Shown here piece after piece: positions 30,863 through 37,870 of a stretch of DNA of 37,870 bases. Within the stretch, counting starts at the first letter, position 1. Every line of letters starts with the position of its first letter. This DNA is from Sulfurivirga sp964427185 (GTDB lineage: Bacteria; Pseudomonadota; Gammaproteobacteria; Thiomicrospirales; Thiomicrospiraceae), in NCBI GenBank assembly GCA_964427185.1, contig CAYRSN010000013.1:1-37870 (forward strand), in the 5' to 3' direction. The position numbers and the translations under genes were made by a program. Below the pieces are notes generated by a model. The model worked only from the letters and a program-made list of their open reading frames with translations. It made no database searches and was not told where the DNA came from.

Positions 30863-32128
30863 CTATTTTGCAGAGGCTTTCATGGCCATAAACAACTCCT
30901 CATTCGTTTTTGTGTGTTTCATGTGGTCGATGAGTGTGTTAATGGCCTCATGTTCATCCATGGCACCCAGGAAGCGGCGCAATATCCAGACATGCTGGAG
31001 CTCTTCCGGTGAGAGCAGCAGTTCTTCTTTACGGGTGCCGGACTTGGTAATGTTGATGGCTGGGAAGGTGCGCTTTTCTGCCAGGTTGCGAGATAGGTGC
31101 AGCTCCATGTTGCCCGTGCCTTTAAATTCTTCAAAGATCACCTCGTCCATTTTAGAGCCCGTATCGACCAGTGCGGTGGCCAGGATGGTGAGGCTGCCGC
31201 CTTCTTCAATATTGCGTGCCGCGCCAAAAAAGCGCTTGGGACGGTGCAGTGCGTTGGCATCTACTCCGCCGGTCAGGATTTTTCCGGAAGCGGGGACGAC
31301 GGTGTTGTAGGCGCGTGCCAGGCGAGTGATGGAGTCCAGCAGGATAATGACATCTCGCTTGTGCTCCGCTAAGCGCTTGGCCTTTTCAATGACCATCTCT
31401 GCGACCTGTACATGACGTTGTGCCGGCTCATCAAAAGTAGAGGCTACGACTTCACCGCGAACGGTGCGTTCCATTTCGGTCACTTCTTCAGGTCGCTCAT
31501 CAATCAGAAGTACGATGAGATAAGCGTCAGGGAAGTTTTTTTCAATGGAGTGGGCGATATTCTGCAAAATAACGGTTTTGCCCGACTTGGGGGGAGCCAC
31601 AATCAGACCGCGCTGGCCGAAGCCGACAGGGGAAACCAGGTCAATAATGCGAGGTGAGATATCTTCTGTAGTGCCGTTCCCCAGTTCCAGTTTCATGCGC
31701 CGTGTAGGGTGCAGAGGTGTCAGGTTTTCAAAGGCAATCTTGCGTCGTGCAATCTCGGGGCTCTCGAAATTGATTTTTTCAACTTTTAGGAGCGCGAAGT
31801 ATTTTTCGCCTTCTTTGGGAGGGCGTATTTTTCCTTGAATGGTGTCACCCGTGTGTAGCCCAAAACGGCGGATCTGGCTGGGGGAAACATACAGGTCATC
31901 CGGCCCTGCCAGATAAGAGCTGTCTGCAGAGCGCAGAAAGCCGAATCCGTCAGGTAGGATTTCCAATACCCCTTCGCCGTAGATATCTTCCCCTTTGGCG
32001 GCTTTAGCTTTCAGGATGGCGAAAATAATATCCTGTTTGCGCAAGCGCGCCAGGTTTTCCAGTTTGAGTTCTTCGGCAATGGAAAGCAGTTCTGCAACGG
32101 ATTTCTTTTTCAGATCACTTAGGTTCAT
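30863..32128 (-). CDS. rho: Transcription termination factor Rho
   Basis: The hexameric RNA helicase that ends transcription at Rho-dependent sites. The 421-residue protein has the standard length. It includes the N-terminal helix bundle (MNLSDLKKKSVAELL), the cold-shock-like RNA-binding fold (GEGVLEILPDGFGFLRS, 51-67, then DDLYVSPSQIRRF), Walker A APPKSGKT (178-185), LLIDERPEEVTEM, and the Q- and R-loop region. It follows trxA by 60 bp, a common trxA-rho order. A GC-rich hairpin lies in the spacer. Confidence 0.99.
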   Translation of the reverse strand: MNLSDLKKKSVAELLSIAEELKLENLARLRKQDIIFAILKAKAAKGEDIYGEGVLEILPDGFGFLRSADSSYLAGPDDLYVSPSQIRRFGLHTGDTIQGKIRPPKEGEKYFALLKVEKINFESPEIARRKIAFENLTPLHPTRRMKLELGNGTTEDISPRIIDLVSPVGFGQRGLIVAPPKSGKTVILQNIAHSIEKNFPDAYLIVLLIDERPEEVTEMERTVRGEVVASTFDEPAQRHVQVAEMVIEKAKRLAEHKRDVIILLDSITRLARAYNTVVPASGKILTGGVDANALHRPKRFFGAARNIEEGGSLTILATALVDTGSKMDEVIFEEFKGTGNMELHLSRNLAEKRTFPAINITKSGTRKEELLLSPEELQHVWILRRFLGAMDEHEAINTLIDHMKHTKTNEELFMAMKASAK

Positions 32129-32160
32129 AGGTTTTTTGTGGTTGGTCAGTAGAGTATCGA

Positions 32161-32181
32161 GCAGGGGGCGAACGCCCCTGC
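32161..32181. terminator. Hairpin between trxA and rho
   Basis: On the minus strand GCAGGGG...CCCCTGC with a bulge forms a stable stem about 8 bp after the trxA stop. There is no U-tract, so it may attenuate rather than end transcription; rho leaders are often autoregulated. Confidence 0.4.
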
Positions 32182-32188
32182 GGTGTGT

Positions 32189-32515
32189 TCAGAGGTTGCT
32201 GTCTAAGAAAGTGGTCAGCTGAGACTTGGAGAGCGCACCCACCTGCGTGGCTTCCACTTCCCCGTTTTTAAACAGCATGAGTGTCGGAATACCGCGTACG
32301 CCATATTTGGGCGGCGTGCCGGGGTTGTTGTCAATGTTCAGCTTGGCTACTTTAAGCTTGCCGGCATATTCTGCTGCAATTTCATCCAGAATCGGGGCGA
32401 TCATTTTGCAGGGGCCGCACCATTCCGCCCAGAAATCAACCAGAACGGGAATGTCAGATTGCACAACTTCCTGTTCAAAATTATCGTCGTTTACTTCAAT
32501 CATATGTTCGCTCAT
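32189..32515 (-). CDS. trxA: Thioredoxin 1
   Basis: A 108-residue cytoplasmic disulfide reductase with the active site WCGPCK (Cys33, Cys36), the conserved cis-Pro in RGIPTLMLF, and the FWAEWCGPC context. Length matches E. coli thioredoxin 1. AAGGAG lies 8 nt upstream of ATG 32515. It precedes rho on the same strand and is divergent from the helicase gene. Confidence 0.98.
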   Translation of the reverse strand: MSEHMIEVNDDNFEQEVVQSDIPVLVDFWAEWCGPCKMIAPILDEIAAEYAGKLKVAKLNIDNNPGTPPKYGVRGIPTLMLFKNGEVEATQVGALSKSQLTTFLDSNL

Positions 32516-32600
32516 TGCTTAAGCTCCTTGTTAGATTGTTTTAGCCTCCTCTGACAGCCAGTTAAAAGGCTGTAGCCGCTAAGAGATAAACGCAAATAGG

Positions 32601-32629
32601 CTGAGATTCAGCTAGGTAGGCTATATACT
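32601..32629 (+). promoter_or_regulatory. Promoter of the helicase gene
   Basis: CTGAGA (32601-32606) and TATACT (32624-32629) are 17 bp apart (4/6 and 5/6 matches to sigma-70), about 80 bp before ATG 32708. A short inverted repeat ACAGCC/GGCTGT (32554-32573) lies upstream in the trxA spacer. Confidence 0.45.
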
Positions 32630-32707
32630 AAGATGCAGTTTTTAGATGCAGCTGAAATTCTAATTGCGTTTTTTATCATACAAACTTCAATAATGCAAGC
32701 TTACGCC

Positions 32708-34891
32708 ATGGATATTTCATTTTTATTAAATGACCTGAATGATGCGCAACGGCAGGCGGTGACGCTGCCTGTTGAGCGGCATGCGCTGGTTTTGGCGGGC
32801 GCCGGATCTGGCAAGACGCGGGTATTGACGCACCGGCTGGGTTGGCTGACAGAGGCTTTGGAGGCATCGCCTTACAATCTGTTGGCAGTGACCTTTACAA
32901 ATAAGGCGGCGCGGGAAATGCGCGCGCGGGTGCAGCAGCTGGTGGGGGCTAAAGCGGAACAGATGACGTTGGGCACCTTTCATGGGATTGCATACCGTCT
33001 GTTGCGTCAGCACTGGCGGGAGGCCGGCCTGCCGGAAAACTTTCAGGTCATCGACAGTGATGACCAGAAGCGCTTGATTAAGCGCCTGATGCGTGAGCAT
33101 GAATTGGACGAATCTCAGTGGCCGGTACGGCAGGTGATGGGGTTTATTAACGGCAATAAGGAAGAGGGACGGCGTGCTGCGCATATTGATTCGGGGCGCA
33201 ATCCTTACGTAGAAACACTGTTGCGTATTTACCGCACTTATGAGCAGCAGTGTCGCCAGAGCGGGTTGGTGGATTTTGCCGAGCTGTTGCTGCGTGCCCA
33301 TGAGCTGTGGTTGCATAACCCCGCCCTGCTGGCGCACTATCAGCAACGTTATCATCATATCTTGGTTGATGAGTTTCAGGATACCAACATGCTGCAATAT
33401 GCCTGGCTGCGTGTACTGGCAGGTGGCACCGGGCGGTTATTCGTGGTAGGGGATGATGATCAGTCAATTTATGGCTGGCGTGGTGCCAGAGTAGAGAATA
33501 TCCAGCAGTTTACGCAGGATTTCGCCGGTGTAGAGGTGATTCGGCTGGAGCAGAACTATCGTTCTACCGGCAAGATTCTGAAGGCAGCTAATACTTTGAT
33601 TGCCCATAACAGTGGACGTATGGGTAAACACCTTTGGACTGCGGGCGAAGAGGGTGAGCCGATCCAAATCCATCGTGCTTTTAATGAGCTGGAGGAGGCG
33701 GATTTTGTCTGCCGTCAGGTCGAGCGCTGGTTGGAAAATGGCGGCAGTCGAGAGGAGGTGGCTGTGTTGTATCGCTCCAACGCCCAGTCTCGAGTGATTG
33801 AGCAGGCACTGCTGCGCCATGGTATTCCTTACCGGGTCTATGGCGGGCTGCGTTTTTACGAGCGTGCAGAAATCAAAGACGTGCTGGCCTATCTACGCCT
33901 GTTGCTCAACCGTCAGGATGATGCCAGCTTTGAGCGTGTGTTAAATACGCCGCCTCGCGGTATCGGTGCCCGCACTGTTGAGCAGATTCGCATTCATGCA
34001 GCGGAGCATGGGATCGCACTTTGGGATGCGGCACAGAGGCTGTGTCAGCACGGGCTGAGTCCTCGAGCGCGTAGCGCTGTGTCGGCTTTTATGCACTTGA
34101 TTGAAGATTTGGCGCGGGACTGTCAGGATAAACCGCTGGATGAGCAGGTCATGACGGTGATCAGCCGTAGTGGTTTACAGCAGCAGCTTGAAAAAGCGAA
34201 ATCTGAACAGGCGCAGAGCAAAATCGAAAACTTGGATGAACTGATTACCGCCGCCGGGCAATTTCGCTCCGAGTCGGATCAGGCGGAAGCCTCACCTTTG
34301 CAAGCTTTCTTAAATCAAGCAGCGCTGGAGGCAGGCGAACATCAGGCGGAAGCCTGGGAAGCGTGTGTGCAGCTGATGACCCTGCATAGCGCCAAAGGGC
34401 TGGAGTTTCCCTTCGTTATGATGGTGGGGTTGGAGGAAGGCCTGTTTCCTTCGCAGCAGTCTTTAGAGGATGCAGCTCGCTTGGAAGAGGAACGTCGCCT
34501 GGCCTATGTAGGCATTACTCGTGCGCAGAAAAAACTGGTAATCAGCTGGTGTGAAAAGCGTCGTTGGCATGGAAAGGAGCTGTATCCCATGCCTTCTCGC
34601 TTTTTAAGCGAGCTGCCGGCGGAATGTGTTCAGGAATTACGGCCTAAAAGCAGTGTCAAACCGGCCATGGCAGCACAGCATCACACACTTTCAGCGCAAA
34701 AAAATCATTTTGAAAAAAAGGGGGAGACCCCTTCTATGGGGATTGGGCAGCGGGTGCGCCATAGCAAGTTTGGTGAAGGGATCGTAATCGGCTGGGAAGG
34801 TAGCGGCGAGCAGGCACGGGTACAGGTGCACTTTGATCAGTACGGCAGCAAGTGGCTGTTAGCCACCCTTGCTAAGCTGGAGGTTTTGTAA
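32708..34891 (+). CDS. uvrD: DNA helicase II (UvrD/PcrA family)
   Basis: A 727-residue superfamily 1A 3'-5' helicase for mismatch and nucleotide excision repair. ATG 32708 is chosen because the protein then starts MDISFLLNDLNDAQRQAV as in UvrD. Motifs: Walker A GAGSGKT, TFTNKAAREM, ILVDEFQDTN (motif II), VVGDDDQSIYGWRGA (III), QNYRST (IV), TLHSAKGLEF (V) and YVGITRAQKKL (VI). The C-terminal Tudor-like domain (GQRVRHSKFGEGIVIGWEGSG) supports UvrD/PcrA over Rep. The linker before it carries FEKKGET (668-674), identical at DNA level to the MutY extension. The ABC ATPase starts immediately after the stop. Confidence 0.95.
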   Translation: MDISFLLNDLNDAQRQAVTLPVERHALVLAGAGSGKTRVLTHRLGWLTEALEASPYNLLAVTFTNKAAREMRARVQQLVGAKAEQMTLGTFHGIAYRLLRQHWREAGLPENFQVIDSDDQKRLIKRLMREHELDESQWPVRQVMGFINGNKEEGRRAAHIDSGRNPYVETLLRIYRTYEQQCRQSGLVDFAELLLRAHELWLHNPALLAHYQQRYHHILVDEFQDTNMLQYAWLRVLAGGTGRLFVVGDDDQSIYGWRGARVENIQQFTQDFAGVEVIRLEQNYRSTGKILKAANTLIAHNSGRMGKHLWTAGEEGEPIQIHRAFNELEEADFVCRQVERWLENGGSREEVAVLYRSNAQSRVIEQALLRHGIPYRVYGGLRFYERAEIKDVLAYLRLLLNRQDDASFERVLNTPPRGIGARTVEQIRIHAAEHGIALWDAAQRLCQHGLSPRARSAVSAFMHLIEDLARDCQDKPLDEQVMTVISRSGLQQQLEKAKSEQAQSKIENLDELITAAGQFRSESDQAEASPLQAFLNQAALEAGEHQAEAWEACVQLMTLHSAKGLEFPFVMMVGLEEGLFPSQQSLEDAARLEEERRLAYVGITRAQKKLVISWCEKRRWHGKELYPMPSRFLSELPAECVQELRPKSSVKPAMAAQHHTLSAQKNHFEKKGETPSMGIGQRVRHSKFGEGIVIGWEGSGEQARVQVHFDQYGSKWLLATLAKLEVL
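34709..34729 (+). repeat. 21-bp dispersed in-frame repeat, copy 2 (FEKKGET)
   Basis: Identical to 10897-10917 in mutY and read in the same frame. Here it is in the unstructured linker before the C-terminal Tudor-like domain of the helicase. Confidence 0.8.
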
Positions 34892-35482
34892 GTGCAGGCT
34901 TTGCTGACGGCGCAGCATGTGCAGAGCTCTGGGATGCGCACCTCAGTTTCCTTTTCATTGCATGTCGGGCAGGTATTGGTGGTGCAGGGCGCATCGGGCA
35001 GTGGGAAATCCCGATTGTTACGCGCTTTGGCAGATCTGGATCCCCATGAAGGTGAGGTTTGGCTGCAAAACAGGGCGCAGGAAAACGAGGCTCCCAGCCA
35101 GTGGCGCAGGCAGGTGCTTTACTGTGCCGCCCAGCCCGCCTGGTGGGCGGATATCCCGGCTACCTGTTTTGATCAGCTGCCTTCGCAGACAATGCTGACG
35201 GCTGTGGGTTTGGCGGAAGCCAAGCTGCATCAGCCGGTTGCTTCGCTATCCAGTGGCGAGCTGCAGCGGCTGGGGATTTTGCGTGCCGTGATGCGCAATC
35301 CTCATGTGCTGTTGTTGGATGAGCCGACCAGCCATCTGGATGATCAGGGTGCAGAGCGGGTGCGGCTATTTTTGTTGCGTTGGTTGCAGGCTGTGCCTGC
35401 CCGCGGCATTATTTGGGTCAGCCACAGTGCGCAGGAAATCGAACGGTTATGTGCCAGTGGGGCGACTGTGTTATCGCTATAA
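34892..35482 (+). CDS. FetA/YbbL-like ABC transporter ATP-binding protein, partner gene not seen
   Basis: A 196-residue ABC ATPase with GTG start 34892 directly after the helicase stop; GGAGG lies just upstream. Walker A GASGSGKS (about 33-40), signature LSSGELQRLGILRAV, Walker B VLLLDEPTSHLDD and switch His in WVSHSAQEIERL are intact. The short, compact form resembles FetA (YbbL), which pairs with the permease FetB for metal or iron export. No permease gene follows; a MITE-like element comes 13 bp after the stop. It may use a permease encoded elsewhere, or the partner was lost. Confidence 0.82.
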   Translation: MQALLTAQHVQSSGMRTSVSFSLHVGQVLVVQGASGSGKSRLLRALADLDPHEGEVWLQNRAQENEAPSQWRRQVLYCAAQPAWWADIPATCFDQLPSQTMLTAVGLAEAKLHQPVASLSSGELQRLGILRAVMRNPHVLLLDEPTSHLDDQGAERVRLFLLRWLQAVPARGIIWVSHSAQEIERLCASGATVLSL

Positions 35483-35495
35483 GCGTGATGATTTG

Positions 35496-35611
35496 TTAAG
35501 GCACCTACGCAAAACCCTGAACGATCGCGGCATCTGCTGTGTTGCTTGCCTTGCATCTGTCGCCACCGCACACGTAACGCGAACGTTCAGGGTTTTGCGG
35601 AGATGCCTTAA
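35496..35611. mobile_element. MITE-like element with 28-bp terminal inverted repeats
   Basis: A 116-bp unit. Left arm 35496-35523 and right arm 35584-35611 are inverted copies matching at 26 of 28 positions, with the shared core CGCAAAACCCTGAACG. Both ends carry TTAA, which may be a 4-bp target duplication. The 60-bp interior has no ORF. The TTAA and end pattern would suit an IS5-type (YTAR target) source, but this is an inference. It lies directly next to a contig break. Confidence 0.75.
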
Positions 35612-35657
35612 AAATAATTGATTTAGATCAATAAAGTTTTTACTATGGGCAGACGCA
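35603..35657. repeat. Left copy of a second 55-bp gap-flanking duplication
   Basis: Identical to 35758-35812, on the two sides of a 100-N gap. It includes the last 9 bp of the MITE-like element and an FNR-type palindrome. As at 24891, exactly 55 bp points to an assembler overlap. Confidence 0.9.
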
Positions 35658-35757
35658 NNNNNNNNNNNNNNNNNNNNNNNNNNNNNNNNNNNNNNNNNNN
35701 NNNNNNNNNNNNNNNNNNNNNNNNNNNNNNNNNNNNNNNNNNNNNNNNNNNNNNNNN
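35658..35757. other. Assembly gap of 100 N, probably spurious
   Basis: Fixed-size gap between contig ends that overlap by 55 bp. Collapsing it leaves one copy of the promoter region and does not touch any coding frame. Confidence 0.85.
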
Positions 35758-35812
35758 ATGCCTTAAAAATAATTGATTTAGATCAATAAAGTTTTTACTA
35801 TGGGCAGACGCA
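35758..35812. repeat. Right copy of the second 55-bp duplication
   Basis: Same sequence as 35603-35657. This copy is continuous with the rhodanese gene. Confidence 0.9.
35773..35801 (+). promoter_or_regulatory. FNR-type box overlapping a possible promoter of the rhodanese-GGDEF pair
   Basis: TTGAT-TTAG-ATCAA (35773-35786) is a perfect match to the FNR/ANR consensus. TTGATT (35773-35778) could also be a -35, 17 bp from a TACTAT -10 (35796-35801). A site covering the -35 would fit repression; activation would need a different -10. The second copy at 35618-35631 is the assembly duplicate. Confidence 0.55.
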
Positions 35813-35837
35813 TTTTGAATCGACGGGGAGTAGCAGA

Positions 35838-36626
35838 GTGCGGCTGACGATTTGGCGTGGGTTTTGGTGGTTTGCACTATGGTGTTGGAGCTTGTCAGGC
35901 ATGGTTCGAGCAGATTCGAATTTGCCCGATGTACCGATTATCACTGCGCCTGAATTAAAGAGCATGCTGGATGAGAATACCCCGTTGCTACTGATTCATG
36001 CCTTAAGCCCGATTGAGTTTTCTCAGTAGCATATTCCGGGTAGTATCAACATTCCCGCCCCGCTGGTGCCTGTCAGTGAGTTGCTGCGCAAAGACGACCC
36101 TCGGCCGAAAGTGTTTTACTGCATGGGGGTGAAATGTGCTTACAGCCGTCGTGCCGTGGAATATGCTTTGGCACGGGGATTGCCGAATGTCATGTGGTTT
36201 CGCGGTGGTATCCCGGAGTGGCGACAATTTGATTATCCGCTGTATATCAGCCCTGTTTATAACAAGCTGCGTGCGCCTAAGTTTCCCTGCGCTCGTGTGA
36301 AAGCACTGCTGGAAACCCGGCAGCCGTTTGTGCTGGATGTGCGCCCACCCTGGCTGGCACCGCCGCAGTGGTTTTTGCCTGATACGGTGCATGTGCCGAT
36401 GACCGAATTGCAGGCATATTTGCCGCACCTTCCCAAGGACAGGGCGATTCTGATTACGGATGTCACCATGCGTCAATCTGTGAGTGCCTATAAGTTTTTG
36501 AAAAAAGCGGGCTATTCTGTACTGGGTGTGGTGCGAGGCGGCTTGCAGAAGGGGCGTGAGATGGGGTGTCCAGTTGTGGAACAGCCCGTGTGGCGTGTAG
36601 AGGAGCAGGTGTGGAGGGCTATGTGA
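35838..36626 (+). pseudogene. Periplasmic double-rhodanese protein interrupted by one in-frame TAG
   Basis: GTG 35838 has GGGGAG 7 nt upstream. The frame is open over 263 codons except TAG at codon 64 (36027-36029), between EFSQ and HIPGSINIP of the first rhodanese domain. A Sec signal (MRLTIWRGFWWFALWCWSLS..., cleavage after VRA) is followed by rhodanese domain 1, whose active-site loop C95-M-G-V-K-C100 is intact downstream of the stop. Domain 2 (about 145-245) has D-V-T-M-R-Q at the active-site place and no Cys, so it looks inactive. The stop could be a single substitution of a sense codon, a sequencing error, or suppressed. The stop codon at the end overlaps the diguanylate cyclase start. 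Confidence 0.8.
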
Positions 36627-37870
36627 GCTCAGCTACACAGCACAGTCTGTTGGCACGAGTGCGGGCAGCTTTTCTGTTGGTGTGTCTGCTGATGCTGCTG
36701 TTGTTGGGGTTTCAGCTGTATAAAACGGCGGCCTTTGTTCAACAGGAGGTACAGCGAGAGCAGGCAGTGGCGCAACAGGCGTTGCATGCCTGGCTGATCA
36801 GTGAGCTTAAGCAGCTTGATTATACGCGCCGTGGGTTGCAAACCTATAAATATGCGTTGGCCGGTTATGTGGAAAACGGACAGACATCGGCCATTCTGGC
36901 AGCGCTGGCACAGATCCGTCAGACATTTAATCTGACGCATGTGGTGTTTGTCAGCGCGGAAGGAGAGGGCTGGAGCGGGCATGGCGTTACGGCGCAACAG
37001 GTACCCCGTTTGCCTCTGATGGAAAAGCTGCCCGAGAATCTTTCTCGTTTATGGCATCTTTCATCAGCCTATCAGCTACCCTTCTGGCGAGAGGTGTTTG
37101 CATCTCCCGGCCTTTATGGTGTAGAGCGTATCCCGATTGATTATGAGATTGGTGATTATGCCGGCACCTTATGGGTGTTTAAGCAGCTTTTGCGGCCGAA
37201 TCAGGCTGCTGGGTTCTTTAATGTGATGCTCCGGGACAGCCAGGCTTCTTTTTTCCTCTCTCCGCCTGATTCACTGGTAGAAGCTGATTACGGTATCTGG
37301 GCATTGTTACAGCGGGCATGGGTGCATGCACCCTTGCAGTTCTGGCTGCCATTGCCCGCCTATGTGCTGCATCGGGACACTGCAGGGTTGGTGGTGCAGC
37401 GTCAGGCGCATGCGCTGTATGACATGATGTGGGAGAGCCTGCTGATTGCAGTACTGCCCTTTGTACTTTTTGCGGGCATGCTGTTGGTAATGTACTGGGG
37501 ATTGAAACGTGAGATTGTTTTGCCGCTGATGTCTATGGCGGAGGCTTTTATCCAGCTGCGAAAGGGGGTGCGCGGGGTACGTATTCCGCTGGGGCGTGCT
37601 GCTGAGGAAGTGGCGTATGTGATCAAACAGACCAACCATATGATCGAAGCACAGGCGCGTATGACGGCCAAGCTGGAAGAGCAGGTGGCGGCGCGTACGC
37701 AGGCGCTGGAAAGAGCCAATACGGAGCTGAAGCGGCTAGCCTTTACCGACGCACTGACCCAGGTAAACAACCGGGTGAAGTTTCAGCAGGTCTGGCAGAA
37801 AAAGTTTGCAAGCGGTGCGCATGGCGGGGTGGGTGTTGCGCTGGTGAACATTGATCTTTTCCGAGATATC
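36623..37870 (+). CDS. Membrane diguanylate cyclase (GGDEF), truncated by window end
   Basis: GTG 36623 overlaps the rhodanese stop (GTGA), with GGAGGG 4 nt upstream. The frame is open for 416 codons to the last base. A helix at about 16-34 and another at about 270-292 enclose a periplasmic sensor region of about 235 residues with no family I recognise. A HAMP-like stretch and coiled coil (LEEQVAARTQALERANTELKRL, about 351-372) lead into the start of a GGDEF domain: FTDALTQVNNR (374-384) and NIDLFRDI at the end. The GGDEF signature itself lies past the window. It should make c-di-GMP in response to a periplasmic signal; coupling to a rhodanese suggests a sulfur-related one, as inference. Confidence 0.85.
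   Translation, partial: MSSATQHSLLARVRAAFLLVCLLMLLLLGFQLYKTAAFVQQEVQREQAVAQQALHAWLISELKQLDYTRRGLQTYKYALAGYVENGQTSAILAALAQIRQTFNLTHVVFVSAEGEGWSGHGVTAQQVPRLPLMEKLPENLSRLWHLSSAYQLPFWREVFASPGLYGVERIPIDYEIGDYAGTLWVFKQLLRPNQAAGFFNVMLRDSQASFFLSPPDSLVEADYGIWALLQRAWVHAPLQFWLPLPAYVLHRDTAGLVVQRQAHALYDMMWESLLIAVLPFVLFAGMLLVMYWGLKREIVLPLMSMAEAFIQLRKGVRGVRIPLGRAAEEVAYVIKQTNHMIEAQARMTAKLEEQVAARTQALERANTELKRLAFTDALTQVNNRVKFQQVWQKKFASGAHGGVGVALVNIDLFRDI

Noticed and set aside
32633..32707. A 25-residue N-terminal extension of the helicase
   Set aside because: The homologous start is MDISFLLNDLNDAQ at 32708, and the upstream part overlaps the likely 5' leader.
35603..35812. The two 55-bp copies as a genuine direct repeat or two FNR boxes
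   Set aside because: The copies are exactly 55 bp, end precisely at a fixed 100-N gap, and the same happens at 24891-25100. This is an assembly overlap.
36066..36626. A separate gene starting at GTG 36066 encoding the rest of the rhodanese
   Set aside because: It is in the same frame as the upstream part, has no ribosome site, and would begin inside a rhodanese domain. A nonsense change in one gene is simpler.

Overview
The window is a chromosomal segment of a gammaproteobacterium. Evidence is the gene content (sigma-32, type B L31, MSHA-type pilus genes, YggX next to MutY) and neighbourhoods such as yicC/rph-rdgB-hemW and thiS-thiG-trmB. I cannot fix the genus; a Thiotrichales-like (sulfur-oxidiser) affiliation is only a guess. 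The sequence is a draft scaffold with three gaps of exactly 100 N. Two of them (24946-25045 and 35658-35757) are flanked by identical 55-bp sequence, so they are almost certainly unmerged contig overlaps rather than missing DNA.

Layout. 71-5483 (minus): rpoH, adk, a fructosamine-kinase-family gene, mrcA (PBP1A) and a small two-helix membrane protein. 5638-12172: housekeeping genes, with yicC diverging from rph-rdgB-hemW, then thiS-thiG-trmB on the minus strand and mutY-yggX on the plus strand. 12187-14379 (minus): an ABC-2 type exporter whose ATPase and permease genes flank a TPR-like membrane-anchored protein. 14596-16699 (plus): two type IV prepilins and a Ca-loop/OmpA-like protein. These converge on a ten-gene, mostly overlapping minus-strand operon (28456-16707) encoding an MSHA-like pilus machine: two minor pilins, MshM, MshL, MshN, MshE, MshG, MshI, MshJ and MshK. 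28499-32515 (minus): hemE, a degenerate nuclease-like secreted protein, rpmE2, rho and trxA. 32708-35482 (plus): a UvrD/Rep-type helicase and a FetA-like ATPase. After these come a MITE-like element, an FNR-type palindrome, a periplasmic double-rhodanese gene broken by one in-frame TAG, and a membrane diguanylate cyclase that runs off the end.

The accessory interest lies in the pilus region and the right end. Four surface proteins there carry Asp-rich DxDGDG-like loops, three minor or accessory pilins share a PCP...LP motif, and the assembly ATPase keeps a c-di-GMP binding motif. The last gene of the window would make c-di-GMP and is translationally coupled to the rhodanese gene. A 21-bp in-frame repeat encoding FEKKGET occurs in two unrelated DNA-repair genes. 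No tRNA, rRNA, CRISPR array or complete insertion sequence was seen.
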